5,189 nucleotides of DNA from Devosia sp. (GCA_028290685.1 JAQGJI010000180.1:1-5189), one strand, 5' to 3'. Shown: positions 1 to 5,164, counted from the first letter of the stretch. Numbers and translations: made by a program. The notes: generated by a model not told the origin, from the sequence alone.

Positions 1-237
1 ATCAATCAGCTCATATTGAACTTCGGCTTCGGCGACAGCGCCGACCGCAAGCTGCAAACGCAGGCCGTTATCGCCAGGGTGGTTGCCGACGGCACCTGCT
101 ATGTTGCCGGAGCGGTGTGGCGGGAGGATTGGGTCATGCGGATTTCGATCAGCTCCGCATCCACGACAGAGCACGACATCGACCTGTCGGCCGATGCGGT
201 GGTTCGAGCCTGGCGACAGGTTCAGTCGGGGCACTAG
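1..237 (+). CDS. PLP-dependent group II decarboxylase, C-terminal end only (5' end outside window)
   Basis: The frame is open from base 1 to a TAG at 235-237, giving about 78 residues; the gene must begin left of the window. The TTG at 16 is an internal codon, not a start. The stretch ADGTCYVAGAVW followed by MRISISSASTTEHDID resembles the C-terminal small domain of group II pyridoxal-phosphate decarboxylases (the aromatic-L-amino-acid, tryptophan and glutamate decarboxylase superfamily), where a 'DGT.....GTVW' strand is followed by 'MRISVSNWSTTE.D' and a final helix. These enzymes decarboxylate an amino acid in the cytosol. The PLP lysine and substrate-defining residues lie in the missing part, so the substrate cannot be given. 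It is convergent with cysK and nothing shows a functional link. The family call rests on a remembered C-terminal pattern only. Confidence 0.72.
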   Translation: MNQLILNFGFGDSADRKLQTQAVIARVVADGTCYVAGAVWREDWVMRISISSASTTEHDIDLSADAVVRAWRQVQSGH

Positions 238-286
238 CCAGGTCTTTTCAGCGCACCCGGCGCCATTCACCCCAGGCTCGCGGATC

Positions 287-385
287 TCACGGCGCCTGCA
301 GCTGATAGCCCGGCGTGGACATTGAAAGCGCAAGCTCATCCTCATTCATGTCCTCCCCTGTGCCTCCAAAAAGCGGGGTGGTAAT
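287..385 (-). pseudogene. Orphaned 3' end of cysK beyond the premature stop
   Basis: In the same frame as cysK and directly after its TAA, 32 codons read ITTPLFGGTGEDMN, then an acidic helix-like stretch, then STPGYQLQAP, ending at TGA 287-289. The first residues match the family's C-terminal GERY-L-S/T-T-x-L-F (E. coli CysK ends GERYLSTALFADL...), so this is the ancestral C-terminus and not chance coding. The frame has no other defect. It is translated only if the TAA is read through, suppressed or a sequencing error. Restoring one base (TAA to TAT or TAC) would give a continuous gene from 1366 to 287. Confidence 0.8.
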
Positions 386-1366
386 TTAGCGCTCGCCGGT
401 ATCGGGAAGCATGCACAGCACGACCGATCCAGGGGCTGCTCGCTCGGCTACCTGTCTGGCGACGGCAAAGGTTGATCCACCGGAAACGCCAGTCAATATG
501 CCCTCCTTGCGAGCAAGCTCCTGCGCCCACTTGATGCCGTCCGGACCGGCAACCGGCACCAGTTCATCGTAGTAAGCGTTGTCGATGGCCTCCTGCAGCA
601 CCAATGGGATGAAGTCGGGGGTCCAACCCTGGATAGGATGCGGCTGGAATGCTGGATGGCTTGCTCCCGGCGCTCCATCCGCCATTCGCTGTTGAGCCTC
701 ACCGCTGGCGATGAGCTGGGCATTGGCAGGCTCGGACAGTATGATTTTGGTGTCTGGCCGTTCCCGGCGCAAAACTCTCCCCACCCCGGTCACGGTGCCG
801 CCCGTGCCATATCCCGTGACAAAATAGTCCAGCCGCTGACCAGCGAAATCGGCGAGGATTTCGCGGGCTGTGGTTGCCTCGTGGATATTGGCGTTCGCAG
901 CTGTTTCAAACTGACGGGCGAGAAACCAGCCGTTTGCCTCTGCAAGTTCAACGGCCTTCTTGTACATGCCCACGGCCTTTTGGGCGCGCGGCGTCAGAAC
1001 CACTTTTGCGCCCAGCATCCGCATCAGTTTACGACGCTCGATCGAAAAGCTGTCCGCCATTGTCACGACCAGCGGATAACCCTTTTGTGCACACACCATG
1101 GCCAGGCCAATGCCGGTGTTTCCGCTTGTCGCCTCCACGACCGTTTGCCCGGGCCGCAAAGCCCCGGACTGCTCGGCTTCTTCGATGATCGCGATCGCCA
1201 GCCGGTCCTTGACCGAGGAGGCCGGGTTGAAGAACTCCGCCTTTGCGTAAATAGTCGCGTGATCAACGCCCAGATTGTTGATGCGGATGACGGGAGTATC
1301 ACCCACCGTATCCAGGATGCTGTTGTAGAGCCGGCCGCGTCCTGCAGTTGTCCTGGTACCCGTCAT
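386..1366 (-). CDS. cysK: Cysteine synthase (O-acetylserine sulfhydrylase), C-terminally truncated by a premature stop
   Basis: Cytosolic PLP enzyme that makes L-cysteine from O-acetylserine and sulfide, the last step of sulfur assimilation. The 326-residue product has the fold-type II hallmarks: the PLP Schiff-base lysine K53 in NPASSVKDR, the substrate loop TSGNTG (80-85), the phosphate-binding loop GTGGT (187-191), and GVSGGST (293-299) near the PLP ring nitrogen. The ATG at 1366 has a good ribosome site (AGGAG at 1373-1377, 6-base spacer). The protein ends PDTGER, but in this family GER is followed by Y-L-S/T-T-x-L-F and a tail. Here the tyrosine codon is TAA (386-388), and the next codons still read ITTPLF and onward to a TGA at 287-289. 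The truncation removes 33 residues of the expected ~359. Cystathionine beta-synthase or another cysteine-synthase-like enzyme is possible, but the motifs and length fit CysK best. Whether the truncated enzyme works is unknown. Confidence 0.9.
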   Translation of the reverse strand: MTGTRTTAGRGRLYNSILDTVGDTPVIRINNLGVDHATIYAKAEFFNPASSVKDRLAIAIIEEAEQSGALRPGQTVVEATSGNTGIGLAMVCAQKGYPLVVTMADSFSIERRKLMRMLGAKVVLTPRAQKAVGMYKKAVELAEANGWFLARQFETAANANIHEATTAREILADFAGQRLDYFVTGYGTGGTVTGVGRVLRRERPDTKIILSEPANAQLIASGEAQQRMADGAPGASHPAFQPHPIQGWTPDFIPLVLQEAIDNAYYDELVPVAGPDGIKWAQELARKEGILTGVSGGSTFAVARQVAERAAPGSVVLCMLPDTGER

Positions 1367-1370
1367 GGTT

Positions 1371-1377
1371 CTCTCCT
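1371..1377 (-). promoter_or_regulatory. Ribosome binding site of cysK
   Basis: Read on the - strand this is AGGAGAG, a near-perfect Shine-Dalgarno sequence. Its AGGAG core lies 6 bases before the ATG at 1366. It fixes the cysK start. Confidence 0.75.
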
Positions 1378-1419
1378 GCGCACTGTTGACAAGAACCTAA
1401 CGCTCATCATGCTTCGATG

Positions 1420-1662
1420 CTAGCGATTTGGTTGCCCGATACTGGGCAAATGACGATCGTTTACTCCGCTCAACTTACGCAGTTCCCCCAGCCGGCCCGT
1501 CGGCTCCGCTCCGGCCGGCAGGCCTGATCCCAACGGTGCCTCCGCCGCAGCCCGGTCATCCTCGCTGACCAGCTTACGCGCCAGTGCAATGAAAATTCGG
1601 CTCTCTTCGGGCGTGAGACCGTCAAGAATTCGGCCCACAAACAGTGCAACGGCCCGGCCCAC
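1420..1662 (-). CDS. Doubtful small ORF, possible remnant of a MarR-type regulator C-terminus
   Basis: An 80-codon frame starting at GTG 1662 and ending at TAG 1420-1422, 53 bases upstream of cysK on the same strand. No Shine-Dalgarno sequence precedes the GTG. The frame stays open upstream to a TAA at 1699-1701 with no ATG, GTG or TTG start; those codons read KPIKIVAISIRG. The ATG at 1709 is in another frame and would join this one only through a one-base shift at the A-run near 1696-1700. Residues 8-36, including GRILDGLTPEESRIFIALARK, resemble the dimerisation helices at the end of MarR-family repressors ('L.GL.PEE...F..LLRKL'), and the preceding KIVAIS could be the last wing strand. The tail is Pro/Ala/Gly-rich and unrecognised. 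It could be a decayed regulator, a small real protein or chance. No helix-turn-helix is present. Confidence 0.3.
   Translation of the reverse strand: MGRAVALFVGRILDGLTPEESRIFIALARKLVSEDDRAAAEAPLGSGLPAGAEPTGRLGELRKLSGVNDRHLPSIGQPNR
1432..1449. repeat. Inverted repeat TTGCCC-N6-GGGCAA upstream of cysK
   Basis: A perfect 6-base inverted repeat with a 6-base centre (GATACT on the + strand), whose near edge lies 65 bases before the cysK ATG. The size and symmetry suit a dimeric repressor operator, or a short hairpin at the end of the small upstream ORF, inside whose last codons it falls. No T-run follows on either strand, so a classical rho-independent terminator is unlikely. On the - strand TTGCCC could also serve as a poor -35 element; no good -10 follows at the right distance. 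Confidence 0.35.
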
Positions 1663-1672
1663 GCCGCGGATG

Positions 1673-1680
1673 GAAATAGC
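1673..1680 (-). promoter_or_regulatory. Possible -10 element of a leftward promoter
   Basis: On the - strand the bases read GCTATTTC, 7 of 8 matching the remembered Caulobacter sigma-70-type -10 consensus GCTANAWC. They follow the CtrA-type box by 7 bases, so the box would cover the -35 region, as at known CtrA-activated promoters. A transcript would begin close to the GTG at 1662 and run toward cysK. This is inference from short motifs. Confidence 0.25.
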
Positions 1681-1687
1681 AACAATT

Positions 1688-1702
1688 TTAATGGGTTTTT
1701 AA
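1688..1702 (+). promoter_or_regulatory. CtrA-type binding site, TTAA-N7-TTAA
   Basis: TTAA (1688-1691), seven bases, TTAA (1699-1702) exactly matches the full recognition sequence of the alphaproteobacterial response regulator CtrA, which in Caulobacter controls cell-cycle, flagellar and pilus genes. It lies in a short AT-rich patch (about 1673-1703) in otherwise GC-rich DNA, between the divergent - strand unit and cpaB, with its end 82 bases before the TTG start of cpaB. The half-sites are palindromic, so the box could serve either direction. On the - strand GCTATTTC (1680-1673) resembles the Caulobacter housekeeping -10 consensus GCTANAWC. Binding is inferred from the motif alone. Confidence 0.55.
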
Positions 1703-1736
1703 ACGCCATGGTGAGTCCGACCCGTTACGGCTTGGG

Positions 1737-1751
1737 TGGCGGCGAAATTGC
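1737..1751 (+). promoter_or_regulatory. Possible sigma-54 (RpoN) promoter of cpaB
   Basis: TGGC (1737-1740), seven bases, TTGC (1748-1751) keeps the invariant -24 GG and -12 GC with exactly ten bases between them, as in the consensus TGGCACG-N4-TTGCW. The ACG after TGGC and the final W are not matched. Initiation about 11-12 bases downstream would give a leader of some 20 bases holding the cpaB ribosome site. The CtrA-type box would then lie about 60-75 bases upstream, where activators bind. The spacing is attractive, but eight matched bases in GC-rich DNA can occur by chance. Confidence 0.3.
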
Positions 1752-1775
1752 GTTCCGCGATACCGCTCCATCCGC

Positions 1776-1781
1776 GAGGGA
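1776..1781 (+). promoter_or_regulatory. Ribosome binding site deciding the TTG start of cpaB
   Basis: GAGGGA ends 3 bases before the TTG at 1785. The reading frame is open upstream to a TAA at 1689-1691 but contains no other ATG, GTG or TTG, so this TTG is the only upstream start. The next candidate is ATG 1881 (residue 33). Confidence 0.5.
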
Positions 1782-1784
1782 TCC

Positions 1785-2855
1785 TTGGCTAAGTCGCTGC
1801 AATCGAGTGCTGACGCACCAACCGGGGCAGAATACCCCAACGACGAGGGTATCGAGCGGCGCCGCCATCCGCGCTATCGCATGGACATTCCGGACGAAAT
1901 GCCGGTGCAGGTCAGCCCGCAGGTCGAGCGGCGCCAGCACGAGCGGCGCAACATCGACGAGATGCGTGCCGAGCTGCAGCGCGCCTATGTCGCTCCGATC
2001 AATCCGGGCAAGCGCGACGGCTGGTTCGGCCGCTCCGGCGTCAAACCCAAACGCATCGTGCTTCTGCTCGTGGCCCTCCTGGCGGGGGGCATGGCGGCCT
2101 ACCTGACTATTGCCGGCTCGCGAACTGCCGTCGCTGAAGCGCCTGTCGAGACTGTGCGCGAAGTGGTCAGGGAGGCGCGCGTCCGCATCCTGGTCGCCAG
2201 GACCGCGATCGGCATTGGCCAGCAACTGCTTCCCGCCTCCATCGGTTGGGAAGAATGGCCCGAGGAAGCCATCCTGGGCGACTACATCACCGCGCAGGCC
2301 GCGCCCGGGGCGGCGGAAAACCTGTCGCACGCGGTAGCCCGCTTCGCCTTCTTTCCCGGCGACCCGATCCGCGAGCAGAAGCTGGTGCGCGACGCGCAGG
2401 GCTATCTGTCGGCCGTGCTGGAGCCTGGCATGCGGGGTGTTTCGGTCTCGGTTTCAGCCTTGACCGGGTCGGGCGGGTTCATCAGCCCCAACGATCACGT
2501 CGATGTCCTGCTGACCCGAAATTCGCCTGGCGCCGAAGCCTCGGAAACCGTGCTGCGCAATGTTCGGGTCCTGGCCATCGATTCCCGGCTGGGCGAAACC
2601 GGCTCGACTGGTTCCGACCAGGAGCAGCAGAGCGAGCGGGTCCCCACATTCAGTGAGGCTATCGCCACGCTCGAACTGGACGAAACTGGCGCACAAGTGA
2701 TCGTCGGTGCGTCTGCCATGGGCAAGTTGACCCTTGTTCTGCGCGCCATGAGCGACTTCGGCGAGGCGCAGAGCACCCAGGACCTGCGCGCCAACCAGGC
2801 AATCCGGCTGACCAGCCCGTTTTGGGCTTCGGCCGGCTCGACGCCGACGCACTAG
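1785..2855 (+). CDS. cpaB: Flp/Tad pilus assembly protein CpaB (RcpC family) with long N-terminal extension
   Basis: CpaB/RcpC is an inner-membrane-anchored periplasmic protein of the Tad pilus machine, thought to work with the secretin CpaC. The 356-residue product has a charged cytoplasmic region (1-85), one membrane segment (about 89-110, KPKRIVLLLVALLAGG onward), an SAF-like domain (about 131-200, VRILVARTAIGIGQQLLP), and the RcpC/CpaB domain (about 205-325: LEPGMRGVSVSVS, GGFISPNDHVDVLLTR, TLELDETGAQ). Typical CpaB proteins begin right at the membrane segment, with 'MK..RI.LL..AL..G', so the first ~85 residues are extra. They hold two related arginine motifs, IERRRHPR (23-30) and VERRQHERR (47-55). 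The start is TTG with GAGGGA before it. ATG 1881 would shorten the extension by 32 residues and lose the first motif. cpaC follows after 54 bases. The family call is firm; the start is less so. Confidence 0.9.
   Translation: MAKSLQSSADAPTGAEYPNDEGIERRRHPRYRMDIPDEMPVQVSPQVERRQHERRNIDEMRAELQRAYVAPINPGKRDGWFGRSGVKPKRIVLLLVALLAGGMAAYLTIAGSRTAVAEAPVETVREVVREARVRILVARTAIGIGQQLLPASIGWEEWPEEAILGDYITAQAAPGAAENLSHAVARFAFFPGDPIREQKLVRDAQGYLSAVLEPGMRGVSVSVSALTGSGGFISPNDHVDVLLTRNSPGAEASETVLRNVRVLAIDSRLGETGSTGSDQEQQSERVPTFSEAIATLELDETGAQVIVGASAMGKLTLVLRAMSDFGEAQSTQDLRANQAIRLTSPFWASAGSTPTH
1852..1935 (+). repeat. In-phase direct repeat in the cpaB 5' region
   Basis: The 12-mer TCGAGCGGCGCC occurs at 1852-1863 and 1924-1935, 72 bases (24 codons) apart and in the same frame. 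It encodes the core of the two (I/V)ERR(R/Q)H motifs of the CpaB extension. Confidence 0.6.
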
Positions 2856-2909
2856 GGCCGCCCCCCGCGTGACGTTAAGGGGACATTGACGGCACCCTGA
2901 TAGCTTTGG

Positions 2910-4376
2910 ATGAACATGAGGACGGCGGAGTTCCACACGGTGACAGGATTGAGTTTGGCAAAGAGCGGTGGCGCCCCCGCTGGGCGCACCAGCAGCCGTT
3001 TCGGTCGTGCTGCCTGTGTTGCCTTGGCCTTGGCGCTGGTGACGCTGGCTCCCGCCCGCCCTGCCTTGGCGCAAACCGTCAATTACGACATTGCCACCAC
3101 TTCGGTCATGCGCATCAACCTGCCCGTGTCGCAGGCGGTGACGGTCACCGTATCGGGTGTGCTCGGCAAGGCCGTAGCCGCCGATGCCGCCATTGCCGAC
3201 GCCCAGTTGATCACCAGCAGGTCCCTCTACCTTATCGGCAAGTCCTTCGGTACGACGACGGTGAACCTGTTTTCTGAGACGGGTGAACCGATCGGCCTGC
3301 TGGCCGTCGAAGTGGGTGCCGATACCGACGACATGACCAGCGCCATCCGCTCGGCGGTGCCGCATTCCGATGTTCGCGTCAGCACGGTCAACGGACGCGT
3401 GCGCCTGTCGGGCACGGTAAGCGATGAAGGCTCGATGCAAAAAGTGCTGCAGATCGTCGATCAGTATGGCAGCCCTGGCGTGATCAACACCATCACCCTG
3501 GCCGGCGGCCAGCAGGTCAATCTGGAAGTGCGCATCCTTGAGGCGCAACGCGATGCCGGCCGGCAGCTCGGTGTGCAGTGGGGCGGCTCGGTTGGTGGCG
3601 TGTCGGCCAATATCGGCGGCGGCCCCAGCAACCCGGCCGGCGGCGCCGCTTCGTTCTCGTCCTTTGCCACCAGCGTATTGTCCGGCCTCACCGGCGTGAG
3701 CCTCACCGCCACCATCAATGCGCTGGAGGCCAAAAGCCTCGTGCGCACCCTGGCCGAGCCGAACCTGACCACGCTGTCGGGCGTCAAGGCAAGCTTTCTG
3801 GCGGGCGGGCAGGTCCCCATAAGGGTGTCCGATGGCAAGGGCGGCGCAACCATCGAATATCGCGACTTCGGCGTACGCCTCGTGTTTACCCCCGTCGTGC
3901 TTGATGGCGACCGCATCCAGATTCAGTTGACGCCCGAAGTGAGCAGCATCGGGGCGATGACCGCCGCGGGCGATCCGGTGTTCAGCACCCGTACCCTTGA
4001 TGCGACGGTGGAACTGCGCGACGGGCAGAGTTTTTCGGTGGCCGGCCTGTTGCAGGCAAATTCCAACACCAGCCAGAACCAGTTGCCCCTGATTGGCGAC
4101 ATTCCCGTCCTGGGCGCGCTGTTCAGGTCCTCGAGCTACCAAAAGAACGACACCGAACTGGTGGTGATTGTCACGCCGCGTCTGGTTCAGCCGGCAACAC
4201 CGGGGCAAGTTCTCGCCACGCCGCTGGACGGGACCGCCCCTGCCAACGATGCCGAGTTCTTTCTGCTCGGCCAGATGGAGGTAACGCCCAAGATGATCAA
4301 GAATTTCGAAGCCGGGGCCGGCGTCATCGGCCCCTTCGGTTACATGATCGACCTTGGCCTGGGTGAAACCAATTGA
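2910..4376 (+). CDS. cpaC: Flp/Tad pilus outer-membrane secretin CpaC (RcpA family)
   Basis: CpaC forms the multimeric outer-membrane channel through which the Flp pilus leaves the cell. The 488-residue precursor has a hydrophobic segment at 35-48 and a probable signal-peptidase site after PALA (54). An N-terminal pilus-assembly domain follows (about 64-136, VMRINLPVSQAVTVTVSG, FGTTTVNLFSETG), then a BON-like domain (about 140-198, VRVSTVNGRVRLSGTVSD). The secretin core (about 203-427) carries the signatures LVRTLAEPNLTTLSGVKASF and LPLIGDIPVLGALFRS, then TELVVIVTPRLV. A ~60-residue tail follows the core. Length is normal for the family. A TAG at 2901-2903 limits the start to 2904 or later. 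ATG 2910 is given here, but GTG 2940 has the better ribosome site. The stop overlaps the start of the next gene, and cpaB lies 54 bases upstream, so the three genes are probably one operon. Confidence 0.94.
   Translation: MNMRTAEFHTVTGLSLAKSGGAPAGRTSSRFGRAACVALALALVTLAPARPALAQTVNYDIATTSVMRINLPVSQAVTVTVSGVLGKAVAADAAIADAQLITSRSLYLIGKSFGTTTVNLFSETGEPIGLLAVEVGADTDDMTSAIRSAVPHSDVRVSTVNGRVRLSGTVSDEGSMQKVLQIVDQYGSPGVINTITLAGGQQVNLEVRILEAQRDAGRQLGVQWGGSVGGVSANIGGGPSNPAGGAASFSSFATSVLSGLTGVSLTATINALEAKSLVRTLAEPNLTTLSGVKASFLAGGQVPIRVSDGKGGATIEYRDFGVRLVFTPVVLDGDRIQIQLTPEVSSIGAMTAAGDPVFSTRTLDATVELRDGQSFSVAGLLQANSNTSQNQLPLIGDIPVLGALFRSSSYQKNDTELVVIVTPRLVQPATPGQVLATPLDGTAPANDAEFFLLGQMEVTPKMIKNFEAGAGVIGPFGYMIDLGLGETN
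2927..2930 (+). promoter_or_regulatory. Ribosome binding site favouring a GTG start of cpaC at 2940
   Basis: GGAG (within GGCGGAG) lies 9 bases before GTG 2940. The upstream ATGs at 2910 and 2916 have no recognisable Shine-Dalgarno sequence. The GTG start would remove ten residues and shorten an otherwise overlong signal-peptide n-region. Confidence 0.4.
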
Positions 4377-4606
4377 TGGCGCCCCTTGCGCTCAAAGGGG
4401 CCGTGGCGCTGGCCCTTGCCCTGTTCGCCACCGGCTGCACCTATGATCACATGCAGCGCACCGACCGGGTATCGTATCGGGCCGGCAATGCGGTGCGCGC
4501 CAACATGGCCATCCAGACGATCAACCCGTCCAGGGGTTCGCAGTTCGTCACGACGGGTCTGGGCGCCAGCGGCAGCGTCATACCTGCAGCGCCGGCCCAG
4601 CCCTGA
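4376..4606 (+). CDS. Short lipoprotein of the Tad pilus locus
   Basis: A 76-residue precursor starting at ATG 4376, whose A is the last base of the cpaC stop (TGATG), so translation is probably coupled. A TTG at 4373 is the only other start and is less likely. Residues 8-20 form a hydrophobic signal segment ending in a lipobox, LFATGC, with the acylated cysteine at 21, so the mature protein is only about 56 residues. Its centre reads DHMQRTDRVSYRAGNAVRANMA, then IQTINP, and the tail is Gly/Ala/Pro-rich. From memory, short alphaproteobacterial proteins with 'AGnAV..N.A.qTI.P' occur in Tad loci, without known function. Position directly after the secretin suggests an envelope role such as secretin assembly or stability; this is inference. 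It lacks the length and conserved C-terminal domain of CpaD, so that symbol is not given. Confidence 0.75.
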   Translation: MAPLALKGAVALALALFATGCTYDHMQRTDRVSYRAGNAVRANMAIQTINPSRGSQFVTTGLGASGSVIPAAPAQP

Positions 4607-4619
4607 TCGCCGGTGCGCT

Positions 4620-4647
4620 GCGGCCGCCTGGATCAGGCGCGGGCCGC
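4620..4647. terminator. GC-rich hairpin at the junction of the convergent genes
   Basis: CGCCTG (4625-4630), GAT, CAGGCG (4634-4639) form a perfect 6-base stem with a 3-base loop. An outer arm, GCGGC (4620-4624) with GCCGC (4643-4647), can extend it past a 3-base bulge. It begins in the 26-base gap between the lipoprotein stop (4606) and the tadD stop (4633-4635) and covers the last tadD codons. There is no T-run on either side, so it would be at most a non-canonical bidirectional terminator or an RNA 3'-end stabiliser. Confidence 0.3.
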
Positions 4648-5151
4648 GGCGCTGGTCAATATCTGGATGTTGTTGGCGACCAGCACATTGCCCGGATCAA
4701 GGCTCAGCGCCTTGCGGAAATTGGTCAGCGCCGCCGTCAGGTTGCCGCGCAGCATGTAGGAATAACCCACATTGTTGAAGTATTGCGCGGTGTCGCCCGA
4801 GAGCTGGTACAGGCTGGCATAGACCCGGTCGGAGAGATCGAACCGGCCCAGCCGGTCGTAGGAGGCGCCAAGCCCCACATAGCCCTGGGGGCTCTTGGGC
4901 GAGAGCTCGACAACTCGCTGGTAGAACGCCGCCGAATAGCCGAAATTATTGTTGCGGAAGTGGGTCCTGGCCTCGGCCAGCGCCGCTTCGGGCGTTGTCG
5001 GCTGGCGGCCGGACAGATCGGCGACCTGTTGCTTGGAATTGCCAAACGCACTGGCGCCGATGCCCCCTGTGGCACAGCCGGACAGCGGCACCGCCGCCAT
5101 CAGCACAACCAGGATTCCCGAGCGCAAAACACTACTGCAGCCGCGATACAT
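4633..5151 (-). CDS. tadD: TPR-repeat lipoprotein of the Tad pilus system, TadD-like
   Basis: A 172-residue precursor. Residues 11-25 are hydrophobic and end in the lipobox PLSGC, so Cys26 is the likely lipid-modified N-terminus of an outer-membrane lipoprotein. After a linker come about three tetratricopeptide repeats: 55-88, 89-122 and 123-156 (FNNVGYSYMLRGNLTAALTNF, each ending near a Pro such as LSPKSP or LDPGN), then a partial helix. TadD proteins have this architecture, and by analogy with PilF-type pilotins they are thought to help the secretin (here CpaC) insert or assemble. The ATG at 5151 has AGAAGG at 5159-5164 on the same strand with a 7-base spacer. Unlike the neighbouring pilus genes it lies on the - strand, tail to tail with the short lipoprotein gene. 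An upstream gene in the same direction could end at the TAG at 5163-5165, but too little is visible. Another TPR lipoprotein is the alternative; context favours TadD. Confidence 0.82.
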   Translation of the reverse strand: MYRGCSSVLRSGILVVLMAAVPLSGCATGGIGASAFGNSKQQVADLSGRQPTTPEAALAEARTHFRNNNFGYSAAFYQRVVELSPKSPQGYVGLGASYDRLGRFDLSDRVYASLYQLSGDTAQYFNNVGYSYMLRGNLTAALTNFRKALSLDPGNVLVANNIQILTSAAARA

Positions 5152-5158
5152 GCCGATG

Positions 5159-5164
5159 CCTTCT
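5159..5164 (-). promoter_or_regulatory. Ribosome binding site of tadD
   Basis: On the - strand this reads AGAAGG, 7 bases before the ATG at 5151. It supports that start, which is also needed to keep the whole signal peptide. Confidence 0.6.

Noticed and set aside
259..296. GGCGCC repeats (259-264 and 291-296) as a terminator between the decarboxylase and cysK
   Set aside because: The arms are 26 bases apart with no T-run, and GGCGCC is common in GC-rich DNA.
386..388. Programmed stop-codon readthrough of cysK
   Set aside because: TAA followed by A is a strong termination context, and no stimulatory structure or UGA/UAG-C context is seen. A mutation or sequencing error is simpler.
638..1423. 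261-codon + strand frame opposite cysK
   Set aside because: It is antisense to the well-supported cysK coding region, is rich in Cys/His/Arg, and has no family motif.
1785..1960. A complete PilZ domain at the CpaB N-terminus
   Set aside because: Only the RxxxR-like entry motif is visible. The D/NxSxxG motif and the roughly 100-residue barrel are missing before the membrane segment.
1708..2106. 132-codon + strand frame starting at ATG 1708
   Set aside because: From 1785 on it overlaps cpaB in another frame. Its product after that point is Arg/Ser/Ala-rich shadow, and no ribosome site precedes the ATG.
2863..2882. CCCC...GGGG hairpin between cpaB and cpaC
   Set aside because: The stem is only 4 bases with a 12-base loop, too weak to call an attenuator.
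2454..4208. 584-codon open frame on the - strand across cpaB and cpaC
   Set aside because: It lies antisense to two clear pilus genes and even runs through the gap between them. The product is His/Gln/Arg-rich with no recognisable domain, as expected for a GC-rich antisense shadow.
4376..4606. Calling the short lipoprotein CpaD
   Set aside because: CpaD is much longer (roughly 200 residues) and has a conserved periplasmic domain absent here.
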